Notes: generated by a model from the letters alone, not told the origin. A stretch of DNA of 64,000 nt from Diaphorobacter limosus (GCF_033100095.1 NZ_CP136921.1:3871001-3935000); one strand, 5' to 3'; shown: positions 41,461-51,062, counted from the first letter of the stretch. Program-made: numbers and translations.

Positions 41461-43719
41461 ATGCCAGCGTCCCTGTCCCTGTTTGTTCCGTCCGTAGTTC
41501 GATGCGTCCTGCGCTGCATGCGCCCTGGCGCCTGGGCGGCGGGGTTGGCGCTGGCGGCCGGGCCGGCGCTGGCCCTGCCCAGCTTTGACGAGGTGCGCGC
41601 GGACTTCCGCTCATCCGAAACCTTGGTGCTCTCGCGCGAGGGCGAGGTGATCCAGCGCCTGCGCACCGACGTCACGGTGCGCCGTGGCCAGTGGCTGGGG
41701 CTGACCGATGTCTCGCCCGCGCTGCAGCGCGCCCTGGTGCTGAGTGAGGACAGGCGCTTTTACGAGCACAGCGGGGTGGACTGGGCGGCGGTGTCGGCCG
41801 CCGCCTGGGCCAACCTGTGGCATGAGCGCACGCGCGGCGCCAGCACCCTCACCATGCAGCTGGCCGGCCTGCTGGACGGTGACTGGCGCCAGGGCCCGGG
41901 CGGGCGCACGGTCACGCAGAAGATGGGCCAGGCCGTGGCCGCGCAGCTGTTGGAGCGGCGCTGGCGCAAGGACCAGATCCTGGAGGCCTACCTGAACCTG
42001 GTGCCGTTTCGCGGTGAGCTGGTCGGCATCGATGCGCTGGCGCGCACCCTGTTCGGCAAGGCCGCCCATGGCCTGGACGAGCGCGAATCAGCCGTCGCCG
42101 CAGCCCTGGTGCGTGCGCCCAACGCCAGGCCGGCCCTGGTGGCGCGGCGCGCCTGCGGCGTGCTGCGCGACATGCAGCAAGGCCAGGCCGATTGCGAGGC
42201 GGTAGACCTGTTTACCACCGCCGCCTTGCAGCGCCGTGCCTATGACGCCAGCGCCGGCATCGCCCCGCACTTTGCGCGCCAGTGGCTGCGCGGCGGCCAT
42301 GGCGCTGGCCAGCGCAGCAGCCTGAGCGCGCCGCTGCAGCGCATGGCGCAGCAGACGCTGCAGCGCCACCTGCGCGAGCTCGCCGGGCGCAACGTGCAGG
42401 ACGCCGCCCTGGTGGTGCTGGACAACGCCAGCGGCGAGGTGCTGGCCTGGGTCGGCTCCTCTGGCCCCTTGAGCCAGGCGGCCGAGGTCGATGGCGTGCT
42501 CGCCCTGCGCCAGCCGGGCTCCACGCTGAAACCCTTTTTGTACGCGCAGGCGATTGCCGAGAAGCGCCTGACCGCAGCCTCGCTGCTGCACGACTCGCCC
42601 GCGCAGATCGCCACCGCCGGCGGCCTGTACATCCCGCAGAACTACGACCGGCAGTTCAAGGGCTGGGTGTCGGTGCGCCAGGCGCTGGGGTCTTCGCTCA
42701 ACGTGCCGGCGGTGCGCACCCTGGTCATGGTGTCGCCCGATGCCTTCTTTGCGCAGCTGCGCCGCCTGGGCCTGGCGCTGCGCGAGTCCGGCGGCTACTA
42801 CGGCTACAGCCTGGCGCTGGGCAGCGGCGAGGTGCGGCTGCTGGAGCTGACCAACGCCTACCGGGCGCTGGCCAACGGCGGGCGCGTCAGCCCGGTGGCC
42901 TATGCGCCCGGCGCGCGGGCGGCCTTCACCCAAGCGCTGGATGCCGGTGCGGCCTTCATCGTGGGCGACATCCTGGCCGACGCCAACGCCCGCGTGCCCA
43001 CCTTCGGCAGCGACAGCGTGCTGAACACGCGCTTCTGGAGTGCGGTGAAGACCGGCACCAGCAAGGACATGCGCGACAACTGGGCCATGGGCTGGTCGCA
43101 GCGCTACACCGTCGGCGTGTGGGTGGGCAATGCCGGAGGCAGCCCCATGCACGATGTCAGCGGCAGCAGCGGCGCCGCACCCATCTGGGCCGATGTCATG
43201 GCCTGGCTGCATCGCGCCGCGCCCAGCCACGCGCCGCGGCCACCGGCGGGCGTGCTGCGCCAGCCGGTGCGCTTTGACGGCGGCGCGGACCGGCTGGAGA
43301 GCCCGCGCGAGGAGTGGTTTGTGCGTGGCACGCAGCAGGCGGTATTTGCTATTGATATAGAAGCTTCTGACGCTTATATAGCAAGCGCTAGCGGCAAAAA
43401 ACATATGAATTTTGGTACGCCGGCGCGCATCATCGCCCCGGCGCCGGGCAGCATCATCGCGCTGGACCCCGACATACCGCCCGCGCACCAGCGCCTGCAA
43501 CTGCAGGCCCAGGGCGGCACTGCGCTGCGCTGGCGCATAGACGGCAGGCCGGTGGGGCAGGGCGCTGCACTGGCCTGGCTGCCCTGGCCGGGCCGCCACC
43601 GCGTGGAGCTGCTGGACGCGCAAGGCCAGATGCAGGACAGCGTGCAGATCGAGGTGCGCGGCGCGGGTGTCAAGCCCGGCCCAGGGCGGCCGGGCGGGGC
43701 GGGCGGCGCCATGCCGTGA
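41461..43719 (+). CDS. pbpC: Penicillin-binding protein 1C
   Basis: A bifunctional peptidoglycan glycosyltransferase/transpeptidase (752 residues). The signal anchor is near residues 15-40. The GT51 domain shows EDRRFYEHSGVDW (~97) and GASTLTMQLAGLLDGDW. The transpeptidase domain has PGSTLKPF (catalytic Ser, ~354), SSLN (~415) and KTGTS (~529). A C-terminal BiPBP_C domain follows. Its frequent partner, the alpha-2-macroglobulin, is 3.9 kb upstream rather than adjacent. Residues ~630-650, between transpeptidase and C-terminal domains, are encoded by a dispersed repeat copy of low G+C. Confidence 0.93.
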   Translation: MPASLSLFVPSVVRCVLRCMRPGAWAAGLALAAGPALALPSFDEVRADFRSSETLVLSREGEVIQRLRTDVTVRRGQWLGLTDVSPALQRALVLSEDRRFYEHSGVDWAAVSAAAWANLWHERTRGASTLTMQLAGLLDGDWRQGPGGRTVTQKMGQAVAAQLLERRWRKDQILEAYLNLVPFRGELVGIDALARTLFGKAAHGLDERESAVAAALVRAPNARPALVARRACGVLRDMQQGQADCEAVDLFTTAALQRRAYDASAGIAPHFARQWLRGGHGAGQRSSLSAPLQRMAQQTLQRHLRELAGRNVQDAALVVLDNASGEVLAWVGSSGPLSQAAEVDGVLALRQPGSTLKPFLYAQAIAEKRLTAASLLHDSPAQIATAGGLYIPQNYDRQFKGWVSVRQALGSSLNVPAVRTLVMVSPDAFFAQLRRLGLALRESGGYYGYSLALGSGEVRLLELTNAYRALANGGRVSPVAYAPGARAAFTQALDAGAAFIVGDILADANARVPTFGSDSVLNTRFWSAVKTGTSKDMRDNWAMGWSQRYTVGVWVGNAGGSPMHDVSGSSGAAPIWADVMAWLHRAAPSHAPRPPAGVLRQPVRFDGGADRLESPREEWFVRGTQQAVFAIDIEASDAYIASASGKKHMNFGTPARIIAPAPGSIIALDPDIPPAHQRLQLQAQGGTALRWRIDGRPVGQGAALAWLPWPGRHRVELLDAQGQMQDSVQIEVRGAGVKPGPGRPGGAGGAMP
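43348..43410 (+). repeat. Dispersed ~60 bp repeat, copy 6 (inside pbpC)
   Basis: GCTATTGATATAGAAGCTTC, then TGACGCTTATATAGCAAGCG and CTAGCGGCAAAAAACATATG. It is strikingly AT-rich within a GC-rich gene, in frame, and aligns with the helicase copy without gaps over about 50 bp. Confidence 0.65.
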
Positions 43720-43766
43720 GCGCGGCACAATTTGCCCTGCGCCACCCAATCCATCGGAGGTATTCC

Positions 43767-44228
43767 ATGCCATCCCATACCGAGTTGCTACGCCTGGCGG
43801 TCGATCTGGCCCATGCCAACCGCCAGCGTGGTGGGCGGCCGTTTGGCGCCGTGCTGGCGCGCGATGGCGAGGTGATCGCCACCGGCATCAATGACATCGT
43901 GCACACCCATGATCCCAGTGCCCATGCCGAGATGCAGGCACTGCGCGCCGGCACCCGGCGCCAGGCCAGCCCCAGCCTGGCGGGCTGCACCCTGTACGCC
44001 AGCGGCCACCCCTGCCCGATGTGTCTGGCGGCGCTGCTGATGGCCGGCTGCGGGCAGGTGTTCTACGCTTTCGACAACCAGGACGCCACGCCCTACGGGC
44101 TGTCCAACGAGGGCTGGTACCGCTGCTTGCGCCTGCCGTTGGTGCCGCCTCCCCTGCCGCTGTCGCGGCTGGACACCGGTATCAGCGCCGCCCAACTGTA
44201 TGGCGACACGCCCTGGCCCCAGGCGTGA
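43767..44228 (+). CDS. Nucleoside/nucleobase deaminase
   Basis: A zinc-dependent deaminase of the CMP/dCMP-deaminase superfamily (153 residues), with CGGAGG upstream. Zinc and catalytic residues are in HAEMQAL and SGHPCPMCLAALLMAG. The pattern GGRPFGAVLARDGEVIATG and the short size are those of guanine deaminase-like/tRNA-adenosine-deaminase-like members; a free nucleobase or nucleoside is the likely substrate. It follows pbpC by 47 bp. Confidence 0.85.
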   Translation: MPSHTELLRLAVDLAHANRQRGGRPFGAVLARDGEVIATGINDIVHTHDPSAHAEMQALRAGTRRQASPSLAGCTLYASGHPCPMCLAALLMAGCGQVFYAFDNQDATPYGLSNEGWYRCLRLPLVPPPLPLSRLDTGISAAQLYGDTPWPQA

Positions 44229-44231
44229 ATG

Positions 44232-44392
44232 AGTGTCCTGAATTGGAAATTCGATGAACAAATCACCCGACTATCGACGCCATGCGGCGTTGCAAATCCT
44301 CGCCATAGCTACGGCTATGGCTGCGGTTTGCGCCTTGCCTGGTGCCGATATCGGTCGATTTGTTATTCAACGAACCTTCAACTCAGGACACT
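44232..44392. mobile_element. 161-bp MITE-like palindromic element
   Basis: The ends AGTGTCCTGA (44232-44241) and TCAGGACACT (44383-44392) are perfect inverted repeats; similarity extends, with small gaps, over about 35 bp (to CAAATC / GATTTG). The centre is a hairpin GCCATAGC-TACG-GCTATGGC (44302-44321) continuing into longer imperfect pairing. It has no gene. Its right end supplies two bases (AG) of the stop codon of the glutathione transferase gene. No clear target duplication was found. Confidence 0.65.
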
Positions 44393-45014
44393 AAAACACC
44401 CTGGCGCTCTCGCGTTCGGCCATGCGCTCGCGCCAGGCCTGCAGCCGGGCAAAGCCCTCGGCGCCGGCGTCGAACTTCATCAACCCGCGGGCAAATTCCA
44501 GCGCGCAAAAGGCGGTGATGTCGGCAATTGTGAAGCGCTCGCCGGCCATCCAGGGATGCTCTGCCAGCTGCTCGTCGAGCCAGCGCGCGCGCTCGCGCAC
44601 CTTCTCGCCCTGCGACCGGCCAAAGTCGGCGAACTGCGGGCGCTCCAGCGTTGCCAGGCCGGGGTGGGTGTGGCGCACGCAGTTGGCAATCGGTAGCAGC
44701 CAGTACCACTCCACGCGCCGGTCGTGCATTTCGATGAAGGCGCGCTCGGCAAAGTCGCGGCCCATCAGGTTGGGTTCGGGCTGCAGGCCCTCCAGGTAGC
44801 TGCAGATGGCGCGCGTTTCGCTTAAGCACCGGCCGTCGGGCAGCTCCAGCGTCGGCACGGTGGCCACTGGGTTGAGCGCACGGTAGGCGGCGCCCTTGTG
44901 CTCGCCGGCGTTCAGGTCGACGGGCACCAGCTCGATGCCGGTGATGGCCTTCTCGTGGATGAACATCAGCACGCGACGCGGATTGGGCGCGCGGTGGGCG
45001 GTGTAGAGCTTCAT
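44391..45014 (-). CDS. Glutathione S-transferase family protein
   Basis: A 207-residue cytosolic-type glutathione transferase: thioredoxin-like N-terminal domain ([40 protein letters not shown]) with the glutathione-binding Pro and Ser-Glu pair, and an all-helical C-terminal domain ([20 protein letters not shown]). Its start overlaps the stop of the upstream transferase gene by 4 bp (ATGA). The stop codon is partly formed by the adjacent MITE-like element, so the native C-terminus may have been slightly different. Confidence 0.88.
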   Translation of the reverse strand: MKLYTAHRAPNPRRVLMFIHEKAITGIELVPVDLNAGEHKGAAYRALNPVATVPTLELPDGRCLSETRAICSYLEGLQPEPNLMGRDFAERAFIEMHDRRVEWYWLLPIANCVRHTHPGLATLERPQFADFGRSQGEKVRERARWLDEQLAEHPWMAGERFTIADITAFCALEFARGLMKFDAGAEGFARLQAWRERMAERESARVF

Positions 45015-45715
45015 GGCTTGTCCTGTTGTCCGGTGATGACCATGCCGCGCGCCTGCTCGGCAAAGGCCTGGGCGCCGGCCTCGCCGTCGCGCTCCAGGTC
45101 CATCTTGGCCGGCGGCTGCAGCAGGCCGCGCTGCACGGCAGGGCGTGCGCGGATGGCATCGCGCCAGCGGCGCAGATGATCAAGTCTGTCGATGGAGATG
45201 CCCGACCAGCGGTGCGTGCGCACCCAGGCCCAGTTGGCGATGTCGGCAATCGAGTAGTCGCCGGCCAGCCATTCGTGCTGCGCCAGGTAGCCGTCGAGCA
45301 CCTCGAACAGGCGCCGGCCCTCGGCCTGGTAGCGGTCTATGGCCGGCTGTATCTTCTCGGGGAAGTAGCGGTAGAACACATTCGCCTGACCCATCATGGG
45401 GCCGACGCCGCCCATCTGGAACATCAGCCACTGCAGCACGCGCGAGCGGCCCGGCGCGTCCTGAGGCATGAGGCGGCCGGTCTTCTCGGCCAGGTAGACC
45501 AGGATGGCGCCGGACTCGAACACGGCAAAGTCGCCGGCATCGTGGTCGACGATGGCCGGGATGCGGCCGTTGGGGTTGATGGCCAGAAACTCTGGGCGCT
45601 TTTGCTCGCCGGCGGATAAATCCAGCACCTGCAGGCGGTAGGGCAGGCCCAGTTCTTCCAGCGCGATCGAGACCTTGTGCCCGTTGGGCGTGGCGGCGGT
45701 GTAGAGGGTGATCAT
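45011..45715 (-). CDS. YfcG/YghU-like glutathione transferase
   Basis: A 234-residue glutathione transferase of the nu class (YfcG/YghU-like disulfide-bond reductases). [20 protein letters not shown] has the TPNGxK signature; [13 protein letters not shown] and [20 protein letters not shown] complete the glutathione site. The start at 45715 matches this N-terminus; an ATG three codons upstream also exists. It is the first gene of a two-gene operon with the next transferase. Confidence 0.88.
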   Translation of the reverse strand: MITLYTAATPNGHKVSIALEELGLPYRLQVLDLSAGEQKRPEFLAINPNGRIPAIVDHDAGDFAVFESGAILVYLAEKTGRLMPQDAPGRSRVLQWLMFQMGGVGPMMGQANVFYRYFPEKIQPAIDRYQAEGRRLFEVLDGYLAQHEWLAGDYSIADIANWAWVRTHRWSGISIDRLDHLRRWRDAIRARPAVQRGLLQPPAKMDLERDGEAGAQAFAEQARGMVITGQQDKP

Positions 45716-45828
45716 GGGGGCCATGGTAGTGCGGCTGCAAAATTTTCACAGCCGGGGCAAAAGCCTTCAACCATGGCCGGGGCCGCCAGGGCTACGATGC
45801 GCGCTTGTTGTTGTTACCCCCTCCTGCC

Positions 45829-46992
45829 ATGGCCGATCTTTCCAAAATGACCTGCATCGAAGACCTGCGCCAGGTCGCAGAATGCCGCGTGCCGCGCATG
45901 TTCTACGACTACGCCGACTCCGGCTCGTGGACCGAGGGCACTTACCGCGCCAACGAAAGCGACTTCCACGCCATCCAGTTCCGCCAGCGCGTGGCCGTCA
46001 ACATGGAAGGGCGCAGCACCGCCACCACCATGGTCGGCCAGCAGACCAGCATGCCGGTGTGCATCGCCCCCGTGGGCCTGACCGGCATGCAGCACGCCGA
46101 CGGCGAGATCCACGCCGCGCGCGCGGCCGAGAAGTTCGGCATACCGTTCACCCTGTCAACCATGAGCATCTGCTCGATCGAGGACATTGCCGAGCACACC
46201 AGCGCGCCGTTCTGGTTCCAGCTCTACATGATGCGCGACCGCGACGCCATGGCGCGCATGATCCAGCGCGCCAAAGACGCCAAGTGCAGCGCCCTGGTGC
46301 TCACGCTCGACCTGCAGGTGATAGGCCAGCGTCACAAGGACATCAAGAACGGATTGAGCGCGCCGCCGCGCCCCACCCTCAAGAACATCATCAACCTGAT
46401 GACCAAGCCGCGCTGGTGCCTTGGCATGGCCGGCACGCGCCGCCACACCTTCCGCAACCTGGTGGGGCATGTGAAGGGCGTGTCGGACATGAACTCGCTG
46501 GCCGCCTGGACGAATGAGCAGTTCGACCCGCGCCTGTCCTGGGAGGACGTGCGCTGGGTCAAGCAGCAGTGGGGCGGCAAGCTGATCCTGAAAGGCATCA
46601 TGGAGGTGGAAGACGCGCTGCTGGCCGCCAATAACGGCGCCGACGCCATCGTCGTCAGCAACCACGGCGGTCGCCAGCTCGACGGCGCGCCCTCGTCCAT
46701 CGCCGCGCTGCCGGCGATTGTGGAAGCCGTGGGCGACAAGCTGGAGGTGTGGATGGACGGCGGCATCCGTAGCGGCCAGGACGTGCTGCGCGCCTGGGCG
46801 CTTGGAGCGAAGGGCACCATGATCGGCCGCGCCATGGTCTACGGCCTGGGCGCCTTTGGCGAGGCCGGCGTGACCAAGGCCCTGCAAATCATCCACAAGG
46901 AGCTGGACGTGAGCATGGCCTTCTGTGGCCATACCAATCTGCAGAACGTGGACCGCTCCATCCTGGTGCCGGGCACCTACCCGACGGCGTGA
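45829..46992 (+). CDS. lldD: FMN-dependent alpha-hydroxy acid dehydrogenase (LldD-like)
   Basis: A 387-residue flavoenzyme that oxidises L-lactate or a similar 2-hydroxy acid. Features: FYDYADSGSWTEGTYRANES at the N-terminus, FWFQLYMMRDRDAMARMIQ, the active-site signature VVSNHGGRQLDGAPSS with catalytic His, and LEVWMDGGIRSGQDVLRAWA for the FMN phosphate. L-lactate dehydrogenase (quinone) is the best guess; glycolate or mandelate oxidation is not excluded. The start at 45829 gives MADLSKMTCIEDLRQ, as in homologues. It is convergent with the fumarase gene, with 1 bp between stops. Confidence 0.87.
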   Translation: MADLSKMTCIEDLRQVAECRVPRMFYDYADSGSWTEGTYRANESDFHAIQFRQRVAVNMEGRSTATTMVGQQTSMPVCIAPVGLTGMQHADGEIHAARAAEKFGIPFTLSTMSICSIEDIAEHTSAPFWFQLYMMRDRDAMARMIQRAKDAKCSALVLTLDLQVIGQRHKDIKNGLSAPPRPTLKNIINLMTKPRWCLGMAGTRRHTFRNLVGHVKGVSDMNSLAAWTNEQFDPRLSWEDVRWVKQQWGGKLILKGIMEVEDALLAANNGADAIVVSNHGGRQLDGAPSSIAALPAIVEAVGDKLEVWMDGGIRSGQDVLRAWALGAKGTMIGRAMVYGLGAFGEAGVTKALQIIHKELDVSMAFCGHTNLQNVDRSILVPGTYPTA

Positions 46993-46993
46993 T

Positions 46994-48517
46994 TCATGGG
47001 GGGGCCTGGCGTTGTGACGCTGCTCTCGTTTGTATAAACGAATGAATGGTTCGCCCCCGGCTGTCCACCGCCACGGTGACTGGGAAGTCCACCAACTCAA
47101 ACTCATAGATGGCTTCCATGCCCAAGTCCTCGAAGGCCAGCAAGCGAGCGGATTGAATAGCCCTGGACAACAGATAGGCGGCGCCGCCCGTGGCGCTGAG
47201 ATAGGCACCGCCGTGGCGGGCAATGGCGGCGATGGCGGCAGATCCGCGCTCGGCCTTGCCGATCATGGCCAGCAAACCGGCCTGCGCCATCAGGGGCTCG
47301 ACAAAGCGATCCATGCGCGTGGCGGTGGTCGGCCCTGCGGGGCCCACTGCTTCGTCACCCACCGCGTCCACCGGGCCCACGTAATAGACCACCCTGCCGC
47401 GCAGGTCCACCGGCAGTGCCGCGCCGCGAGCGAGTAGATCCACGAGGCGCTTGTGTGCCGCGTCGCGGGCGGTGAGCACGCGCCCCGACAGCAGCAGAGT
47501 CTGGCCAATGCGCCACTGGCGTACGGTGTCAGCGCTCAGATGATCCAGATTCACACGCTCGGCATCGGGCAAGTCGAACCGGTCGGGGATGCCGTCCCAA
47601 AGGCTGGGTGGAGGCTCGTCGATACGTGCCGGCCCGTTGCCGTCGAGCATGAAGCGTACATAGCGGGTGGCGGCGCAATTGGGAATCAGTGCCACGGGAA
47701 TCGTGGCCGCATGGCAGGGCGCCGTGCGCAGCTTCACGTCGAGCACGGTGGACGTTCCGCCCAGGCCCTGCGCACCTATGCCCAGAGCGTTGGCGCGCTG
47801 GTACACCTCAAGCCGCAGGGCCTCCTCGACGCCCTGGGCGCCGCGCGAGCGCAGCAGATCCATGTCGATGGGATCGAACAGCGACAGCTTGGCCAGCAGC
47901 ATGGCCTGCTCCGGCGTGCCGCCTATGCCTATGCCCAGGGTGCCGGGCGGGCACCAGCCGGCGCCCATGCCCGGCAACTGCGCGATGACCCAGTCGGCCA
48001 CGCTGTCGCTGGGCTCCAGCGTGGCAAAGCGCGCCTTCACATCACCACCACCGCCCTTGGCCACGACCAGTACCTCCAGCGCCTCACCCTCGACGATTTC
48101 GCAGTGCACGGCGGCGGGAGTGTTGTCACGCGTGTTGCGCCGCCGGCCCAGCGGATCGTCCACCATGGTGGCGCGCAGCGGATTGACCGGATCGCGGTAG
48201 GCACGGCGCACGCCTTCGTCGGCCACCGCCTGCAGGCCCCAGGGCTGCGCACCATCGCGCCGAAAAAACTGCACGCCACAGCCCACGCGCAGGAACACCT
48301 GGCCCACGCCGGTGTCCTGGCATACGGGCCGCCGCCCCAGGGCGGCGAGGCGGCTGTTGACCAGCAGTTGCTCGATGGCGGCACGCGCCGGCGCATGGGT
48401 CTCGGTGGCCAGTGCCCGGCGCAGCGCGCGCACGAAGTCGGGCGGGTGGTGGTGGCTGATGAACTGGAAGGCCTGTGCCAGGCTGTCCACCAGGTCTTCC
48501 TGCGCGATGCGGGTCAT
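46994..48517 (-). CDS. Class I fumarate hydratase-like protein
   Basis: A 507-residue iron-sulfur hydro-lyase with fused alpha and beta domains, as in FumA/FumB. GAGGAG lies upstream of the ATG at 48517. Cluster-binding cysteines are in RPVCQDTGVG (~83), AGWCPPGT and IPNCAATRYV; the beta domain carries VYYVGPVDAVGDEAVGPAGP and TRMDRFVEPLMAQAGLLAMI. It would hydrate fumarate to malate, or a related dicarboxylate (tartrate, mesaconate). It is the last gene of an operon with a Bug receptor and a fumarate-releasing-type lyase. Confidence 0.87.
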   Translation of the reverse strand: MTRIAQEDLVDSLAQAFQFISHHHPPDFVRALRRALATETHAPARAAIEQLLVNSRLAALGRRPVCQDTGVGQVFLRVGCGVQFFRRDGAQPWGLQAVADEGVRRAYRDPVNPLRATMVDDPLGRRRNTRDNTPAAVHCEIVEGEALEVLVVAKGGGGDVKARFATLEPSDSVADWVIAQLPGMGAGWCPPGTLGIGIGGTPEQAMLLAKLSLFDPIDMDLLRSRGAQGVEEALRLEVYQRANALGIGAQGLGGTSTVLDVKLRTAPCHAATIPVALIPNCAATRYVRFMLDGNGPARIDEPPPSLWDGIPDRFDLPDAERVNLDHLSADTVRQWRIGQTLLLSGRVLTARDAAHKRLVDLLARGAALPVDLRGRVVYYVGPVDAVGDEAVGPAGPTTATRMDRFVEPLMAQAGLLAMIGKAERGSAAIAAIARHGGAYLSATGGAAYLLSRAIQSARLLAFEDLGMEAIYEFELVDFPVTVAVDSRGRTIHSFIQTRAASQRQAPP

Positions 48518-48618
48518 ATCAGTTCTCCTCAATGCTGCACATGACCCGTGCCGCATGAAACTGGCGCATCCCAGGCGCGGGCCACCGCGCAAGGGCCGCC
48601 CAGCCGCGCTGGTGGCGT

Positions 48619-48658
48619 CCCCCTGCCCGCATTGCGCAGCAATGCGAGAGCAAGGGGA
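48619..48658. repeat. Intergenic hairpin repeat
   Basis: CGCATTGC-GCA-GCAATGCG (48628-48646) inside an outer imperfect CCCCCTGC / GCAAGGGG pair. It lies between the Bug and fumarase genes of one operon. The outline is that of a palindromic repeat common between genes in Comamonadaceae (from memory); it may reduce expression of the downstream gene or stabilise the upstream message. Confidence 0.45.
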
Positions 48659-48690
48659 AGGCGCGAAGCGACTCAGGGAGGTGTCTCACA

Positions 48691-49668
48691 TCAATCGAGC
48701 TGGATCTTGGCGTCGTTCACCACCTTGCGCCAGCGCTCCACTTCGGCGGCGGTGTACTTGGCAAAGACATCTGGCGCGTATTGCGCTTCGGGCAGCAGTT
48801 GTATGCCTTGCCCCACCATGCGCGTAGTCCATGCCTTGTCGGTCAATGCTTTCAGATAGGCCTGATGCATTTTCTGCACCACATCCTTGGACGTGCTTTT
48901 GGGGGCGTACAGGCCGTACCAGGTGGCCGCCTCGAAACCGGGCAAGGCCTTTTCGGCCAACGGGGCAACGCTGGGAAACTGCTGGGGCATGGCCGTGAGC
49001 GAGGTCAATGCAATGGCATTGAGGCGCCCACCCTGCACCTGGGGCAGGGCGGTATTGGTCTGGTCGAACATGGCATCCACCTGGCCGCCGATCAGGTCGT
49101 TGATGGCCGGCGCGGCACCCTTGTAGGCCACCTGTGTGACGTCGATTCCGGCCTTGGCGGCAAACAGCGCGGCGATCAGGTGCGAGGTGGAGCCCACGCC
49201 GGCATTGCTGAAGTTGATCTTGCCCGGCTGCGCCTTGGCTGCGGCGATCAGATCGCCGGCGCTCTTGTAGGGCGAGCTCTTTCCCACCAGCATCACCAGG
49301 GGCGTGTCGGGGAAGCGGAACACGGCCTCGAAGTCCTTGACCGGGTCGTAGTTCAGCTTCTTGTACAGCGCCGGGCCCGCGCCCATGTAGCCCAAGTGGC
49401 CCACCAGAAAGGTGTAGCCGTCCGCACGCGCCTTGGCGGCCTTGGCCGCGCCAATGGTGCCGCCCGCGCCGGGCGTGTTTTCGATGATGATGGGCTGGCC
49501 GATCTGCCGGCTGACCTTGTCCGCAATGTCGCGCGCCATGGCGTCCGTCGGCCCCCCGGCGGCGAAGGGAACGATCCAGGTCAGGCTCTTGGTGGGCCAG
49601 TCCTGGGCATGGGTGAACTGGGATGCGACGAGCAGGGCAACGGCGCCGGCGGTCTTGAGAAATTTCAT
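48691..49668 (-). CDS. Bug/TctC-family periplasmic solute-binding protein
   Basis: A 325-residue Bug receptor; CAGGAGAC lies just before the ATG at 49668. The signal peptide is MKFLKTAGAVALLVASQFTH followed by AQDW. Body landmarks: LTWIVPFAAGGPTDAMARDI, IIIENTPGAGGTIGAAKAAK and VAYKGAAPAINDLIGGQVDA. It sits between the lyase and the fumarase in a GntR-controlled operon, so it probably binds the compound the lyase splits, likely a C4-dicarboxylate derivative. Confidence 0.9.
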   Translation of the reverse strand: MKFLKTAGAVALLVASQFTHAQDWPTKSLTWIVPFAAGGPTDAMARDIADKVSRQIGQPIIIENTPGAGGTIGAAKAAKARADGYTFLVGHLGYMGAGPALYKKLNYDPVKDFEAVFRFPDTPLVMLVGKSSPYKSAGDLIAAAKAQPGKINFSNAGVGSTSHLIAALFAAKAGIDVTQVAYKGAAPAINDLIGGQVDAMFDQTNTALPQVQGGRLNAIALTSLTAMPQQFPSVAPLAEKALPGFEAATWYGLYAPKSTSKDVVQKMHQAYLKALTDKAWTTRMVGQGIQLLPEAQYAPDVFAKYTAAEVERWRKVVNDAKIQLD

Positions 49669-49694
49669 GTTTGTCTCCTGAAGGGTGTGTGGAA

Positions 49695-51062
49695 TCAATG
49701 GGTCTTTGCCGACGCGGCGATGGCACGATCCACCATTGCCGGGGCCAGGCCCAGGTAGTTGGCGGGATCGGTCAGGCGGTCGATGGCCTGGCGGTCGAAA
49801 TGCGCGGTGACGGCGGGCAGGGCGGCCAGGGCCTCGGCCAGGGTGCCGCCCGTTTCGTTGACGCTGCGGCAGGCGTCATAGACCACGTCATGCGCCTGTT
49901 GGCGGCCCATGGCCGGGGCCAGGCCCATCATCACCGCCTCGGCCACGATCAGGCCGCGGCTCAGGCCCAGGTTGCGGCGCATCTGATCGGTGTCCACGAT
50001 CAGCCCGCCCAGGGCAAACTTGGCCTGGTGCAGCGCGCCGGCGGTAAGGATGAAACTCTCGGGGATGGCGATCCACTCGGCATGCCACGGGCCTGTGGCA
50101 CGCTCGAAGTCCTGGATCATCGCGTCCACCATCAGGCCCGCATGCTGGCGCACGCCCTTGGCGGCGGCCAGCATCAGCTCGCTGGAGATGGGGTTGCGCT
50201 TTTGCGGCATGGTGCTGCTGGCGCCCCGGCCCTTGACGAAGGGTTCGTAGACCTCGGCGAACTCGGTCGAGGCCATGATCATGATGTCCAGCGCAATCTT
50301 GCCCAGTGAGCCGGTCACCAGGGCCAGCAGGTTGACTGCCTCGGCAAAGCCGTCGCGCGCTACATGCCAGGTGGTGGCCGGCACGGCCAGGCCGAGTTCC
50401 TCGGCCAGCGCCTGCTGCACCTGCAGGCCCTTGTCGCCCAGCGAGGCCAGGGTGCCCGCGGCGCCCGCAAGCTCCACGCACAACACGCGCTCGCGCAGCT
50501 GGGCCAGGCGCTCTTGATGGCGATCGAACATCGCCAGCCAGATGGCGACCTTGTAGCCGAAAGTCACGGGCAGCGCCTGCTGCAGGTGGGTGCGGCCGGC
50601 CATGGGGGTGTTGCGGTGCTTCTTCGCCAGGTCGGCCAGGATGCCGCGCAGCGTGCGGATATCGGCCTCCACCAGATCCAGCGCATCGCGCACCTGCAGC
50701 ACATTGGCCGTGTCCATGATGTCCTGGGTGGTCGCGCCCCAGTGCACGTAACGCCCGGCCTCGCCGCACATGGCCACCAGCTGGTGCACCAGCGGCAGGA
50801 TGGGGTAGCCGACAATGTCGGTTTCGTGGCGCATGTGATCGAAGTCGATGCGCTCCAGGCGCGACTCGCGGGCGATGGCCTCGGCCGCCTCAGACGGAAT
50901 CACGCCGCAGCGCGCCTCGGCACGTGCCAGCGCCACTTCCACCTCGATGTAGCGGGCGATCAGTCGGCGGTCGGAGAACACCTCACGCATGGCGGGAGTG
51001 CCAAATGCGTCGCGAAACAGAATGGAGTCGATGACGGTGCTGGAGACAGGGACGAAGGACAT
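49695..51062 (-). CDS. Fumarase/aspartase-superfamily lyase (adenylosuccinate lyase / CMLE-like)
   Basis: A 455-residue member of the class II fumarase/aspartase superfamily, with the signature GRGASSTMPQKRNPISSELM and the HWGATTQDIMDTAN and TVAGRTHLQQALP-like (here MAGRTHLQQALP) motifs. A C-terminal ADSL_C-type domain is present. It is closest in style to 3-carboxy-cis,cis-muconate cycloisomerase and adenylosuccinate-lyase-like catabolic enzymes. True purine or protocatechuate genes are absent around it. Instead it heads an operon with a Bug receptor and a class I fumarase, which suggests a C-N or C-C lyase releasing fumarate from an imported N-substituted aspartate or similar compound. Confidence 0.8.
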   Translation of the reverse strand: MSFVPVSSTVIDSILFRDAFGTPAMREVFSDRRLIARYIEVEVALARAEARCGVIPSEAAEAIARESRLERIDFDHMRHETDIVGYPILPLVHQLVAMCGEAGRYVHWGATTQDIMDTANVLQVRDALDLVEADIRTLRGILADLAKKHRNTPMAGRTHLQQALPVTFGYKVAIWLAMFDRHQERLAQLRERVLCVELAGAAGTLASLGDKGLQVQQALAEELGLAVPATTWHVARDGFAEAVNLLALVTGSLGKIALDIMIMASTEFAEVYEPFVKGRGASSTMPQKRNPISSELMLAAAKGVRQHAGLMVDAMIQDFERATGPWHAEWIAIPESFILTAGALHQAKFALGGLIVDTDQMRRNLGLSRGLIVAEAVMMGLAPAMGRQQAHDVVYDACRSVNETGGTLAEALAALPAVTAHFDRQAIDRLTDPANYLGLAPAMVDRAIAASAKTH

